NCBI RefSeq assembly: GCF_902150045.1
Contig: NZ_CABFVU010000002.1
Span: 918,001-982,000, forward strand
Origin: Chitinophaga polysaccharea
GTDB lineage: Bacteria > Bacteroidota > Bacteroidia > Chitinophagales > Chitinophagaceae
Direction of reading: 5' to 3'
Length of the DNA: 64,000 nucleotides
Below the pieces are notes generated by a model. It was not told the DNA's origin, did no database searches, and saw only the letters and a list, made by a program, of their open reading frames with translations. This document shows, piece by piece, positions 8,656 through 18,373 of this stretch. Each line of letters begins with the position of its first letter. The first letter of the stretch is position 1. A program made the translations under genes and the position numbers.

Positions 8656-9702
8656 ATGGCAACCATCAATTTTGGAGGGGTACTCGAACAAGTAGTAACC
8701 AGAGAAGAATTCCCTATGGAAAAAGCAAGGGAAGTGCTGAAGAACGAAGTGATTGCAGTTATTGGTTATGGCGTACAAGGTCCTGGCCAGGCACTGAACC
8801 TGAAAGACAATGGCTTTAATGTTATTGTAGGTCAACGTAAAAATTCCAAAACCTGGGATAAAGCAGTTGCTGATGGCTGGGTTCCCGGCGAAACTTTATT
8901 CGATATCGAAGAAGCTGCACAGAAAGGTACTATCATCCAGTTCCTGCTGTCTGATGCCGGACAGATCACCCTGTGGCCTACTTTAAAGCAACATCTGACC
9001 CCTGGTAAGGCACTGTACTTCTCTCACGGTTTCGGTATTACCTATAAAGAACAAACCGGTATCATTCCTCCAGCTGATGTAGACGTAATCCTGGTAGCTC
9101 CGAAAGGCTCCGGTACTTCCCTTCGCCGCTTGTTCCTGGCTGGTCAGGGACTGAACTCCAGCTTCGCTATCTTCCAGGATGCCACAGGCCGTGCTAAAGA
9201 ACGCGTAGTAGCGCTGGGTATCGGTGTTGGTTCCGGCTACCTGTTTGAAACAGATTTCAAGAAAGAAGTATACTCCGATCTGACCGGCGAACGCGGTTCC
9301 CTCATGGGTTGTATCCAGGGTATCTTCGCTGCTCAATACGAAACACTGCGCAAGAATGGTCACTCCCCTTCTGAAGCATTCAACGAAACAGTAGAAGAAC
9401 TGACCCAGTCACTGATGCCACTGGTAGCAGAAAATGGTATGGACTGGATGTATGCTAACTGCTCTACTACTGCCCAGCGTGGTGCGCTCGACTGGTGGAA
9501 GAAGTTCAAAGCAGCTACCCAGCCTGTATTTGATGAACTGTATGCCAGCGTTGCTGCAGGTAAAGAAGCTGCCCGTTCTATCGCTTCCAACAGCACCCCG
9601 GATTACCGCGAGAAGCTGAACGAAGAACTGAAAGAGCTCCGCGAAAGCGAAATGTGGCAGGCAGGTGCGGCTGTACGCAAGCTGCGCCCTAACAACGCGT
9701 AA
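8656..9702 (+). CDS. ilvC: ketol-acid reductoisomerase (NADP)
   Basis: 348 residues. The Rossmann motif is VIGYGVQGPGQALNLKDNG (about residues 35-53), followed by the KARI core with SHGFGITY and the metal-binding acidic residues around DLTGERGSLMG. It converts acetolactate or acetohydroxybutyrate to the dihydroxy acids used by IlvD. Length is near that of class I enzymes. It closes the ilvBNC core and is separated from ilvA by a structured leader-like spacer. Confidence 0.95.
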   Translation: MATINFGGVLEQVVTREEFPMEKAREVLKNEVIAVIGYGVQGPGQALNLKDNGFNVIVGQRKNSKTWDKAVADGWVPGETLFDIEEAAQKGTIIQFLLSDAGQITLWPTLKQHLTPGKALYFSHGFGITYKEQTGIIPPADVDVILVAPKGSGTSLRRLFLAGQGLNSSFAIFQDATGRAKERVVALGIGVGSGYLFETDFKKEVYSDLTGERGSLMGCIQGIFAAQYETLRKNGHSPSEAFNETVEELTQSLMPLVAENGMDWMYANCSTTAQRGALDWWKKFKAATQPVFDELYASVAAGKEAARSIASNSTPDYREKLNEELKELRESEMWQAGAAVRKLRPNNA

Positions 9703-9722
9703 TAGCTATATTATAAATTACA

Positions 9723-9770
9723 ATGGCAAAGCATTTTCGAATTATTGAAATTATTGGCGCTCGTATTTAG
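9723..9770 (+). CDS. candidate Ile-rich leader peptide before ilvA
   Basis: A 15-codon frame reading MAKHFRIIEIIGARI, with 5 Ile codons (all ATT) in 15, placed between ilvC and the Ile-regulated enzyme ilvA. Its coding sequence forms the whole 5' arm of a long hairpin (9725-9757 with 9809-9841). If translated, a ribosome stalled at the ATT pairs (9741-9746, 9750-9755) would keep that hairpin open. No direct evidence of translation; chance is possible for so short a frame. Confidence 0.45.
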   Translation: MAKHFRIIEIIGARI

Positions 9771-9845
9771 TACGGAAGGATATTGCTTTCTTATACTGAA
9801 TACAGGTTCCATGATTTCGATAATCCCGAAGATGCTTTGCCTTTT
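9725..9845 (+). promoter_or_regulatory. long hairpin in the ilvC-ilvA spacer, candidate attenuator
   Basis: A 33-base arm (9725-9757) pairs with 9809-9841, GGCAAAGCAT against ATGCTTTGCC at the base, and AUUAU-GAAAU against AUUUC-AUAAU further in. Several of the differences put a U in the 5' arm opposite a G in the 3' arm, which are allowed pairs in the plus-strand transcript but mismatches in the opposite RNA. Four Ts follow the stem (9842-9845). This suggests a plus-strand RNA structure acting on ilvA expression. Confidence 0.55.
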
Positions 9846-9861
9846 GTATTAATTACATTTT

Positions 9862-11118
9862 ATGTCTGAAGTAATGAGTAGTGTCAATTCCCTGAATATC
9901 CTGGACGCAGCGGTGAAACTGAAACCAATCGTAACCCGCACTCCGCTGATGTATAGCGCTAATCTCTCCCGCCGTTATAACTGTGACGTATATCTGAAAA
10001 GAGAGGATATGCAGATTGTACGCTCTTATAAATTGCGTGGCGCCTATAACCTGATCAGCAGCCTGCCTGCTGAGCTCCTGGCCAAAGGCGTTACCTGCGC
10101 CAGCGCCGGAAACCACGCCCAGGGCTTCGCCTATGCCTGTAAAGCCATGAACATAAAAGGAGTGGTGTTTATGCCCGTGATCACACCAAAACAAAAAGTT
10201 AACCAGGTGAATATGTTTGGCGGCGATCACATAGAGATCCGTCTTGCAGGAGATACCTTCGATGATTGCTCCGCGGAAGCCCAGGCATTTACAAAAGCCA
10301 GCGGCATGACTTTTATTCCCCCGTTCGATAATGCAAAAATAATTGAAGGCCAGGGCACTGTGGCAGTAGAGATCCTGGAAGACCAGTCCGCCATCGATTT
10401 TCTATTTGTGCCCGTTGGCGGCGGCGGCCTCGTAGCCGGTCTTGGCACTTATTTTAAAACATACAGTCCCAGCACCCGCATCATTGGCGTGGAACCGGAA
10501 GGCGCCCCTTCCATGCTCCGGGCATTGGAAAACGGCGGCCCCGTTACCCTCGATGAAATAGAACGCTTTGTAGATGGAGCAGCAGTGAAAAGAGTAGGCA
10601 CCCTTAATTATGAGATCTGTAAAGACGTGCTGGATAAAATGCACCTGGTACCGGAAGGAAAGGTATGCTCCACCATTCTCCGGTTATACAATGAAGACGC
10701 TATTGTGGTAGAGCCCGCAGGTGCGCTCTCTATCGCCGCCCTGGACGATTATGCAGATGCCATCAAAGGGAAAAAAGTAGTATGTGTTGTAAGCGGCAGT
10801 AACAACGATATTGACCGTATGCAGGAAATAAAAGAACGTTCACTCCTGTATGAAGGGCTGAAGCATTACTTTATTGTCCGTTTCGCACAGCGCCCAGGTG
10901 CGCTGAAAGAATTTGTAAACCACATACTTGGTCCCGATGATGATATCACCAGGTTTGAATATATCCAGAAGCACAATAAGGAAATAGGTCCCGCGCTTGT
11001 AGGCGTGGAACTCAGGCGCCGTGAGGATTACGATAAACTGATTGCCAACTGCAGGAAATATAATTTCCAGATCACCGAGCTGAATAAAGACGATAGTTTG
11101 TTTGGCTATCTTGTGTGA
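9862..11118 (+). CDS. ilvA: threonine ammonia-lyase (threonine dehydratase, biosynthetic)
   Basis: 418 residues, PLP fold type II. PLP lysine is K57 in RSYKLRGAYN; the substrate loop is SAGNHAQG and the phosphate-binding loop GGGGLVAGLG. A single ACT-like domain fills the last 90 residues (RFAQRPGALKEFVNHIL), the compact regulatory form rather than the two-domain E. coli form. It deaminates threonine to 2-oxobutyrate, the committed step to isoleucine. A second in-frame ATG at 9874 is possible. Last gene of the operon; a terminator follows. Confidence 0.94.
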   Translation: MSEVMSSVNSLNILDAAVKLKPIVTRTPLMYSANLSRRYNCDVYLKREDMQIVRSYKLRGAYNLISSLPAELLAKGVTCASAGNHAQGFAYACKAMNIKGVVFMPVITPKQKVNQVNMFGGDHIEIRLAGDTFDDCSAEAQAFTKASGMTFIPPFDNAKIIEGQGTVAVEILEDQSAIDFLFVPVGGGGLVAGLGTYFKTYSPSTRIIGVEPEGAPSMLRALENGGPVTLDEIERFVDGAAVKRVGTLNYEICKDVLDKMHLVPEGKVCSTILRLYNEDAIVVEPAGALSIAALDDYADAIKGKKVVCVVSGSNNDIDRMQEIKERSLLYEGLKHYFIVRFAQRPGALKEFVNHILGPDDDITRFEYIQKHNKEIGPALVGVELRRREDYDKLIANCRKYNFQITELNKDDSLFGYLV

Positions 11119-11120
11119 TT

Positions 11121-11165
11121 AAAACGGGAGGTTGTTTCTTTTTCTGAAGCGGCTTCCCGTTTTAC
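11121..11165 (+). terminator. terminator of the ilv operon
   Basis: AAAACGGGA (11121-11129) pairs with TCCCGTTTT (11155-11163) around a 25-base loop, two bases after the ilvA stop codon. The T-rich 3' arm and following ACTTTTC complete it. The remaining spacer to 11403 has no clear gene. Confidence 0.75.
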
Positions 11166-11403
11166 TTTTCCGCCTGTGGTTACCTCCGGAAGATCCAGTA
11201 ATTCACATTCCTCAATTTTAAGATCTCAGATCTGCCCCCTGCAATAGCCCTTCAGCAATACCGGGCTGCCTTTTAACAGGTACAACTTTGCATGCTACCC
11301 TGGTAAGCCACCGGTTAAAACAATTCTTTTACTGTTTTTTCAATAACTTATACAGCAATAGGCAGACAGCTGATTTTTATTTTTGATATAAAATAACAAG
11401 ATC

Positions 11404-12204
11404 ATGGAGCTTCATTTAAAAGGCAAAGTAGCCATTGTTACCGGTGGCAGTAAAGGAATCGGCAAAGGTATTGCCGCCTCTTTACTGCAGGAAGGCGTTA
11501 CCGTAGTGATCACCGCCCGTAATGCGGATGAGCTGGAAGATACTGCAGCCATGTTCCGCCTGCAGGGACTGGATGTAATGGCGGTAGTAGCTGATATGAC
11601 GAAGGAGGCCGACCTGCAGCGGCTGGTTAACACCACAGTGCAGCAGCTGGGCCATATCGATATCCTGGTTAACAATGCCGGTGGTATAGACGCTTTCGGT
11701 CCACTGGATACCATCAGCATGGCACAGTGGCGCCAGGTATTTGACGTTAATTTCTTTGGCCTGGTAGCGCTCACCCAACTGGTGATCCCTCATATGAAAA
11801 AGCAGGGTGGCGGCAGGATCATCAATATATCTTCTGAAAATGCGGAGCAGCCGGATCCCAATATGGGACATTATAATGCCACCAAAGCAGCGCTGAACAA
11901 TTATTCCAAAACACTATCGCAGAATTACGGGAAAGATAATATCCTTGTGAACACCGTTTCCCCGGCATTTATCAAAACACCGCTGGTAGATGAAATGCTG
12001 GAAGGCATCTCCAAAGAAAAAAATATTTCAATTGCCGAAGCTGCGAGGGTATTTCTTAAAGAGAACCGCCCTTACCAGGTATTGGGGCGTCCTGGTACAC
12101 CGGGGGAAACCGGCAGCCTGGTGGCATTCCTGGCTTCGGATCATGCTTCCTTTATCACGGGTGCAGTTTTCAGGGTAGATGGCGGATCTGTAGGCGCTGT
12201 ATAA
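11404..12204 (+). CDS. short-chain dehydrogenase/reductase
   Basis: 266 residues, classical SDR. Cofactor motif TGGSKGIGKG (residues 13-22), NNAGG (90-94), catalytic Ser144, Tyr157 and Lys161 (YNATK). NAD(P)-dependent oxidoreductase in the cytoplasm; the substrate cannot be assigned. The C-terminal GAVFRVDGG is typical of the family. An FAD oxidoreductase starts 11 bases later, so the two form an operon and may act on linked substrates. Confidence 0.9.
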   Translation: MELHLKGKVAIVTGGSKGIGKGIAASLLQEGVTVVITARNADELEDTAAMFRLQGLDVMAVVADMTKEADLQRLVNTTVQQLGHIDILVNNAGGIDAFGPLDTISMAQWRQVFDVNFFGLVALTQLVIPHMKKQGGGRIINISSENAEQPDPNMGHYNATKAALNNYSKTLSQNYGKDNILVNTVSPAFIKTPLVDEMLEGISKEKNISIAEAARVFLKENRPYQVLGRPGTPGETGSLVAFLASDHASFITGAVFRVDGGSVGAV

Positions 12205-12215
12205 ATAATAGCTCT

Positions 12216-13355
12216 ATGTTAAGTTTTTGGGAGAAGGAAAGCCTGCTGCAATACGACTACATTATTGTTGGCAGCGGTATTGTTGGTTTATCGGCTGCCA
12301 TCAGCCTGAAAGAACTGGCGCCCGGCAGCAGGGTGCTGGTATTGGAAAGAGACATTTTACCCACCGGCGCCAGTACCAAGAACGCCGGTTTTGCCTGCAT
12401 CGGGAGTATGACCGAAATCCTTACCGATCTGCAAACCATGCCTGCGGAAGCAGTGAAGAACCTGGTAGCTCTTCGCCTGCGTGGCCTTCGCCTGCTGCGC
12501 AGCCGCCTGGGCGATGACGCTGTTAATTATCGTGAAAACGGCAGCCATGAACTGATTGGCGCCCGCGAAGAATGGGCCCTGCACCAGCTCCCGGAAGTGA
12601 ACCGACTGCTCGGAGAGCTCTTTGAAGGAAAACCGGCCTTCACCCTTGCTAACGAGCGCCTCCCTGCTTTGGGCTTTGCTCCCGGTTATGTAAAAGCTTT
12701 GATCAGCAATAATTTTGAAGGAGAGCTGCATACCGGCAAAATGATGCGCGCCCTCATTGATACCGCCATATCAAAAGGAGTGGAAATTAAAACCGGGTGC
12801 ACCGTAAAGGCAATAGACGATTTTCATACAGGGGTAAACGTTATAGTGCCGCATCAAACCCTGCAGGAAGACATGGCCTTCGCCGCCCGTAAAGTAATCC
12901 TCTGCACCAATGCCTTTACCCGCCGCCTGCTCCCGGAAGAGGAAGTGGTGCCCGGCAGGGGGCAGGTGCTTATTACTTCACCTGTGAAGGATCTTCCATT
13001 TAAAGGAGTTTTCCACATGGAGGAGGGATATTACTATTTCAGGGAGCTGGAAGGCAGAGTGTTGCTGGGTGGTGGCCGCCAGCTCGACTTTGCCGGGGAA
13101 ACCTCCACTGATTTCCGTTTCAACGACAATATCCAGCACCAGCTGGAAGAATTGCTGCATAAGGTAATACTGCCTGGCCGGGAGGTAACCGTGGCCGACA
13201 GGTGGACCGGCATTATGGCCTTTGGCAAAACCAGGCAGCCTATCGCAAAAGTACATACGAAAAATGTGATCATTGGCGTCCGTATGGGAGGGATGGGAGT
13301 GGCCATCGGTTCCATAATCGGGGATAACATCGCACGCATGGCACTGGAATCCTGA
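12216..13355 (+). CDS. FAD-dependent oxidoreductase, DAO family
   Basis: 379 residues. The dinucleotide-binding motif VGSGIVGLSAAIS begins at residue 18, followed by an acidic ribose-binding LERD and the DAO-family stretch GASTKNAGFACIGS. The C-terminus has the second FAD motif (IIGVRMGGMGVAIGS). Members oxidise amines or amino acids (glycine oxidase, sarcosine oxidase and relatives) and pass electrons to oxygen or a carrier. Substrate unknown. No signal peptide, so cytoplasmic. Co-transcribed with the SDR upstream. Confidence 0.87.
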   Translation: MLSFWEKESLLQYDYIIVGSGIVGLSAAISLKELAPGSRVLVLERDILPTGASTKNAGFACIGSMTEILTDLQTMPAEAVKNLVALRLRGLRLLRSRLGDDAVNYRENGSHELIGAREEWALHQLPEVNRLLGELFEGKPAFTLANERLPALGFAPGYVKALISNNFEGELHTGKMMRALIDTAISKGVEIKTGCTVKAIDDFHTGVNVIVPHQTLQEDMAFAARKVILCTNAFTRRLLPEEEVVPGRGQVLITSPVKDLPFKGVFHMEEGYYYFRELEGRVLLGGGRQLDFAGETSTDFRFNDNIQHQLEELLHKVILPGREVTVADRWTGIMAFGKTRQPIAKVHTKNVIIGVRMGGMGVAIGSIIGDNIARMALES

Positions 13356-13742
13356 GCATCATAACCCTGCTGAAATGTTTTTTTTCCGCTTGGGCGGAAA
13401 AACTTGCTTCCCGATTTTCTGTGTTCTATATTTATTTTTTATTTCCACGCTATCAGGCATTCAGTTGACAACTCCCACCCCCTAAAGGAAAGGAAATCAA
13501 TCTGGAAGGTATTTTATGCGTTCACGGGTGCCTTTTGTGAAAGTAAAGGGTATCAATTGTTTCTTTTTACATAAATGCACTATGAAGAGTAAATTAAATG
13601 TATAGTTTTATCACCCGTAAAATGAGGGCCGCCCTTGTGGTTTTTTATATTTCCCGTTAAAAAAAACAATTGTAAGCGTATTTTTTACATTTATTATGTA
13701 TATTGATTCGCTAAATTTTTTATAACCACGTTTTGAACGTTT
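13356..13742 (+). other. 387-base spacer upstream of the xylose module
   Basis: No credible frame. A hairpin, TTTTTCCGC (13381-13389) with GCGGAAAAA (13394-13402), lacks a trailing T-run on either strand. An inverted pair TGTAA-N9-TTACA (13671-13689), followed by TACAT-N5-ATGTA (13686-13700), lies 54 bases before the symporter ATG and could be an operator for a xylose regulator. No regulator gene is in view, so this is a weak call. Confidence 0.3.
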
Positions 13743-15428
13743 ATGCAAACAAAATCCTTACACATCTTTGATTACCTGGTATTCCTGGTATATTTCGTAA
13801 TAGTGGCTGGTTATGGTTACTATATCTATCAGAAAAAGAAAAAGGTCACAACAGACTCCAAAGACTTTTTCCTGGCAGAAGGTTCCCTTACCTGGTGGGC
13901 TATTGGCGCCTCTCTTATTGCTTCCAATATTTCTGCAGAGCAGTTTATCGGTATGTCAGGCAACGGGTTTAATATCGGGTTGGCTATTTCTACCTACGAG
14001 TGGATGGCGGCGGCCACACTCATTGTAGTAGCGGTATTTTTCCTGCCTATTTACCTGAAGAATAAGATCTATACCATGCCCCAGTTCCTGGAACGCAGGT
14101 ATAACCAGACGGTAAGTACTATTATGGCGGTTTTCTGGCTGCTGTTATACGTGGTGGTAAATCTCACTTCAATTCTTTACCTCGGTGCGTTGGCTGTTTC
14201 CACGATCTCCGGTATTAACTTCTATGTGTGTATGGTGGCACTCGCCTTTTTCGCCATCCTTATTACATTGGGAGGGATGAAGGTGATTGGATACACGGAT
14301 GTAATACAGGTGTTTTTCCTTATCCTCGGCGGACTGGCAACTACATACCTGGCGTTACAGCTGGTATCTGAGCATTTTGGAGAAAAAGGTGTATTAAAAG
14401 GTTTCTCCCTGATGACGCAACATGCCAGTGAGCATTTCCATATGATCCTTCATAAAGAAAATCCGAAGTATCTCGATCTGCCGGGCCTGAGCGTATTAAT
14501 TGGTGGTATGTGGATCGTAAACCTGAACTACTGGGGATGTAACCAATATATCACACAACGCGCACTGGGGGCGGATCTGAAAACTGCCCGCCAGGGATTA
14601 CTGTTCGCTGGTTTCCTCAAACTGCTGATGCCTGTGATAGTGGTATTGCCGGGTATTGCAGCTTATGTGCTGTATTCCCAGAACCATGGCGACTTTGCCC
14701 AATCCATGATGAAAGGAGGTTCCCTCAACGCAGATAATGCTTATCCCGTGTTGCTCAATCTCCTGCCCATCGGTTTAAAAGGACTGGCATTTGCAGCTTT
14801 AACAGCCGCAGTGGTAGCTTCCCTGGCAGGTAAGGCCAACAGTATCTCTACCATTTATTCACTGGATATTTATAAAAAGATATATAACAAAACTGCCGAT
14901 GAAAAGAAGATCGTAAGCGTGGGCCGTGCAGTGGTAATTATTACCATGATCATTGCCATTGTGATCTCTAACTTCCTCGGTATCGATAAAAAAGGAGGCT
15001 TCCAGTTTATCCAGGAATATACCGGCTTTGTTTCTCCCGGTGTATTTGCCATGTTTGCCCTCGGGTTTTTCTGGAAACGGACTACCTCCAGTGCAGCCAT
15101 GTTTGCAATGATCGGCGGTTTGCTCCTTTCCTTTGTCCTGAAGTTTATGCCGGCATGGGTAAACCTGGAGCCGCTGCACCAGTTTGGCTTTGCCGCACTG
15201 AACCCCGACAGCGGTTTGTGGGAAATGGCCTTCATTGACCGTATGGGATTAGTGTTTGTAGTGTGCGTGATAGGTATGATCATTATTACGCTGGCAGATA
15301 AACGCAGCGTGAACAATCCGAAAGGACTGGCTATTGACAGCAGCATGTTTAAGCCCAACCTGGGCTTTACAGTAGGCGCCTTGCTGATCGTGGGCATCCT
15401 CATCGCATTGTATACTGTATTCTGGTAA
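13743..15428 (+). CDS. sodium:solute symporter, probably xylose uptake
   Basis: 561 residues of the SSS/SGLT family: about 14 hydrophobic helices beginning at residue 11, with the family signature around ASNISAEQFIGMSGNGF and the substrate region NLNYWGCNQYITQRALGA. It would import a sugar with Na+ across the inner membrane. First gene of a co-directional set with xylB (96 bases downstream), xylA and an aldose epimerase, which argues for xylose as substrate. Other pentoses cannot be excluded. Confidence 0.88.
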   Translation: MQTKSLHIFDYLVFLVYFVIVAGYGYYIYQKKKKVTTDSKDFFLAEGSLTWWAIGASLIASNISAEQFIGMSGNGFNIGLAISTYEWMAAATLIVVAVFFLPIYLKNKIYTMPQFLERRYNQTVSTIMAVFWLLLYVVVNLTSILYLGALAVSTISGINFYVCMVALAFFAILITLGGMKVIGYTDVIQVFFLILGGLATTYLALQLVSEHFGEKGVLKGFSLMTQHASEHFHMILHKENPKYLDLPGLSVLIGGMWIVNLNYWGCNQYITQRALGADLKTARQGLLFAGFLKLLMPVIVVLPGIAAYVLYSQNHGDFAQSMMKGGSLNADNAYPVLLNLLPIGLKGLAFAALTAAVVASLAGKANSISTIYSLDIYKKIYNKTADEKKIVSVGRAVVIITMIIAIVISNFLGIDKKGGFQFIQEYTGFVSPGVFAMFALGFFWKRTTSSAAMFAMIGGLLLSFVLKFMPAWVNLEPLHQFGFAALNPDSGLWEMAFIDRMGLVFVVCVIGMIIITLADKRSVNNPKGLAIDSSMFKPNLGFTVGALLIVGILIALYTVFW

Positions 15429-15524
15429 TCAGTTCATTTTATAATTTCAGTATCCGGATATTTTAGGGCAGTTTTTTGTCTTAAAATATCCGGTACTTTT
15501 TCAGACCGCTAATTCTTTCACGTT

Positions 15525-17003
15525 ATGTACTTTATAGGATACGATATTGGGTCATCATCTATCAAGGCGGCGCTGCTGAATGCCGATACCGGCGTTTGCG
15601 TAGCCAGCGCCACCTGCCCGGAAAAAGAAATGGCCATCGATGTACCACAGCCCGACTGGGCTGAACAGGATCCCGAAGGCTGGTGGAAAGAGATCATCCA
15701 TGCTACGGAAATCCTTTTACAGCGCTATCCCGTTGATCCTGCCCAGATCAAGGGAATAGGCATTGCCTACCAGATGCATGGACTGGTATGTGTGGATAAA
15801 CAACAACAGGTGCTGCGGCCTGCTATTATCTGGTGCGACAGTCGCGCTGTTAATACCGGCAATACCGCTTTTAAAGCGCTGGGAGAACAATATTGTCTCG
15901 AGCACCTGCTCAATTCCCCCGGTAACTTCACTGCATCCAAACTCCGCTGGATACAGGAAAATGAACCGCATATTTATGAACGTATTCATAAAGTAATGCT
16001 GCCCGGCGATTTCATTGCCATGAAATTAACCGGTGAAGCCTGTACTACCATCTCCGGTTTATCAGAAGGTACTTTCTGGGATTTTGAAGCAAATGCGGTT
16101 TCAAAAGCGTTGCTGGAATATTATCAGATAGATGAACAACTGTTGTCTGCCATCGTACCTACGTTCGGCATCCAGGGGCAGCTCACTGCGACAGCCGCCG
16201 CCACGCTGAAACTGGCGCCTGGCACTCCGGTTACCTACCGGGCCGGCGATCAGCCTAACAACGCTTTCTCCCTCAATGTGCTGCAACCCGGCGAAGCCGC
16301 TACCACAGCGGGCACTTCGGGCGTGGTATACGCGGTTCATGACAAGAACAGTTTCGACCGGCAGAGCAGGGTCAATACCTTTGTACACGTAAATAACGAT
16401 CACGCGCATACGAGAAACGGGGTGCTCATGTGCCTTAATGGTACCGGTATCGCCAATAGCTGGCTCAAGAACCTGGTAGGGGATATCACTTACCCGGAAA
16501 TGAATACCCTTGCCCAACAGGCGCCTGTTGGCGCCAAAGGCCTGCAGGTATTTCCTTTTGGCAATGGCGCTGAGCGCATCCTGGAAAACAGGAGCCTGGG
16601 GGCCACCCTCCGTAATCTCGATTTTAACCGCCACAGCCGCGCCCATATTATGCGCGCGGTGCAGGAAGGAATTGTGTTTGGTCTTAACTATGGGATGGAT
16701 ATCATGGTGGGAATGGATCTTAATATTCACCGTGTAAGGGCAGGGCACGCGAATATGTTCCTCAGTCCCTTGTTCCGGGAGGCTTTTGCCAACACCGCCA
16801 ATGTAGTGATAGAATTGTATAATACAGACGGAGCGCAGGGCGCCGCCCGTGGAGCAGCCATCGGAGCCGGTTATGTAAGTGCTGCCGATGCTTTCAGGGG
16901 TATGGAATGCCTTGCTGTAATAGAGCCCGATGCAGCGCTGCAATCCCAATACCGGGATGTTTACGGCAACTGGCTGAACGGACTGAATACCCTGCTGCAC
17001 TAA
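15525..17003 (+). CDS. xylB: xylulokinase
   Basis: 492 residues, FGGY carbohydrate kinase. N-terminal ATPase motif GYDIGSSSIKAALL; the substrate motif IAYQMHGLVCVD matches xylulokinases, and the catalytic Asp lies in YRAGDQPNNAFS. The C-terminal lobe carries GAQGAARGAAIGAGY. It phosphorylates D-xylulose made by XylA, feeding the pentose phosphate pathway. The xylA gene starts 32 bases downstream. Confidence 0.93.
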   Translation: MYFIGYDIGSSSIKAALLNADTGVCVASATCPEKEMAIDVPQPDWAEQDPEGWWKEIIHATEILLQRYPVDPAQIKGIGIAYQMHGLVCVDKQQQVLRPAIIWCDSRAVNTGNTAFKALGEQYCLEHLLNSPGNFTASKLRWIQENEPHIYERIHKVMLPGDFIAMKLTGEACTTISGLSEGTFWDFEANAVSKALLEYYQIDEQLLSAIVPTFGIQGQLTATAAATLKLAPGTPVTYRAGDQPNNAFSLNVLQPGEAATTAGTSGVVYAVHDKNSFDRQSRVNTFVHVNNDHAHTRNGVLMCLNGTGIANSWLKNLVGDITYPEMNTLAQQAPVGAKGLQVFPFGNGAERILENRSLGATLRNLDFNRHSRAHIMRAVQEGIVFGLNYGMDIMVGMDLNIHRVRAGHANMFLSPLFREAFANTANVVIELYNTDGAQGAARGAAIGAGYVSAADAFRGMECLAVIEPDAALQSQYRDVYGNWLNGLNTLLH

Positions 17004-17035
17004 CGCAGATCCAGCATTAAAAAATCACATCAGTT

Positions 17036-18364
17036 ATGAGTATTACATTAGGTAACAACGAGTATTTCAAAGGAATCGGGAAAATACAGTTCGAAGGACC
17101 ACAGTCCGATAACCCGCTGGCATACAAATGGTATGATGAGAACCGCCTCATTGCGGGCAAATCCATGAAAGAACTGTTCCGTTTTGCCGTATCCTACTGG
17201 CATACCTTCTGCGGAACCGGCGGTGATCCCTTTGGGCCCGGTACCAAACAGTTTCCCTGGCTTAGCTCCCGGGATGCCAACCAGAGCGCTAAAGACAAGA
17301 TGGACGCGGCTTTTGAGTTCATTACCAAAATGGGCCTCCCTTACTACTGCTTCCACGATGTGGACCTGGTAGATGAAGGCGCTAACGTAGCAGAATACGA
17401 AAGCCGTATGCAGCAGATCGTTGCCTATGCCAAACAGAAACAACAGGCCAGCGGTGTTAAACTGTTATGGGGAACTGCAAACGTTTTCAGTAATCCGCGC
17501 TACATGAACGGTGCAGCCACCAACCCCGACTTTGCTGTACTGGCTTATGCCGGTGCACAGGTGAAAAACTCACTGGATGCCACCATTGCATTAGGCGGCG
17601 AAAACTACGTGTTCTGGGGTGGTCGTGAAGGTTACATGACCCTGCTCAATACCAACATGAAACGCGAACAGGAACACCTGGGCCGTTTCCTGGGCATGGC
17701 CCGCGATTATGCACGGGCACAGGGTTTCAAAGGAACGTTCTTTATAGAGCCAAAACCCTGCGAACCTACCAAGCACCAGTACGACTACGACGCAGCTACA
17801 GTGATCGGCTTCCTCCGCCAGTTTGGGCTCGATAAGGATTTTAAACTGAACCTTGAAGTGAATCACGCCACACTGGCAGGGCATACCTTCCAGCACGAGC
17901 TGCAGGTAGCGGCAGACGCAGGTATGCTGGGTAGCATTGATGCCAACCGCGGAGACGCGCAGAATGGATGGGATACCGACCAGTTTCCCACCAACCTTAA
18001 TGATCTCATTGAAAGCATGCTCGTGATCCTTGAAGCTGGCGGATTTGCCGGCGGCGGGGTCAACTTCGATGCAAAAACCCGTCGTAATTCCACCGACCTG
18101 GAAGACATCTTCCACGCACACATCGGCGGTATCGACACTTTTGCAAGAGCTGCTATCATTGCAGAAAAAGTGCTTACTGCCACCCCGTATAAAAAATTCC
18201 GCCAGGATCGCTATGCTTCTTTTGATAGCGGCAAGGGACAGGAATTTGAAGCAGGCAAACTAACGCTGGAAGACCTCCGCAATTTCGCAGCTGCAAATGG
18301 AGAACCAAAGCAAACCAGCGGCAAACAGGAATGGCTGGAAAACCTGATCAACGCAAGCATTTAA
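17036..18364 (+). CDS. xylA: xylose isomerase
   Basis: 442 residues, the long (class II) form typical of Bacteroidota. Catalytic His107 in YYCFHDVD; metal-site motifs VFWGGREGYMTLLNTN, FIEPKPCEPTKHQYD, LEVNHATLAGHTF and GSIDANRGDAQNGWDTDQFP are all intact. Converts D-xylose to D-xylulose in the cytoplasm with Mg or Mn. Lies between xylB and an aldose epimerase. Confidence 0.97.
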   Translation: MSITLGNNEYFKGIGKIQFEGPQSDNPLAYKWYDENRLIAGKSMKELFRFAVSYWHTFCGTGGDPFGPGTKQFPWLSSRDANQSAKDKMDAAFEFITKMGLPYYCFHDVDLVDEGANVAEYESRMQQIVAYAKQKQQASGVKLLWGTANVFSNPRYMNGAATNPDFAVLAYAGAQVKNSLDATIALGGENYVFWGGREGYMTLLNTNMKREQEHLGRFLGMARDYARAQGFKGTFFIEPKPCEPTKHQYDYDAATVIGFLRQFGLDKDFKLNLEVNHATLAGHTFQHELQVAADAGMLGSIDANRGDAQNGWDTDQFPTNLNDLIESMLVILEAGGFAGGGVNFDAKTRRNSTDLEDIFHAHIGGIDTFARAAIIAEKVLTATPYKKFRQDRYASFDSGKGQEFEAGKLTLEDLRNFAAANGEPKQTSGKQEWLENLINASI

Positions 18365-18373
18365 AATACCATC

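Noticed and set aside
13671..13700. Overlapping TGTAA/TTACA and TACAT/ATGTA palindromes before the xylose symporter
   Set aside because: Short A/T-rich palindromes are frequent by chance and no regulator gene is in view; kept only as a weak note in the spacer entry.
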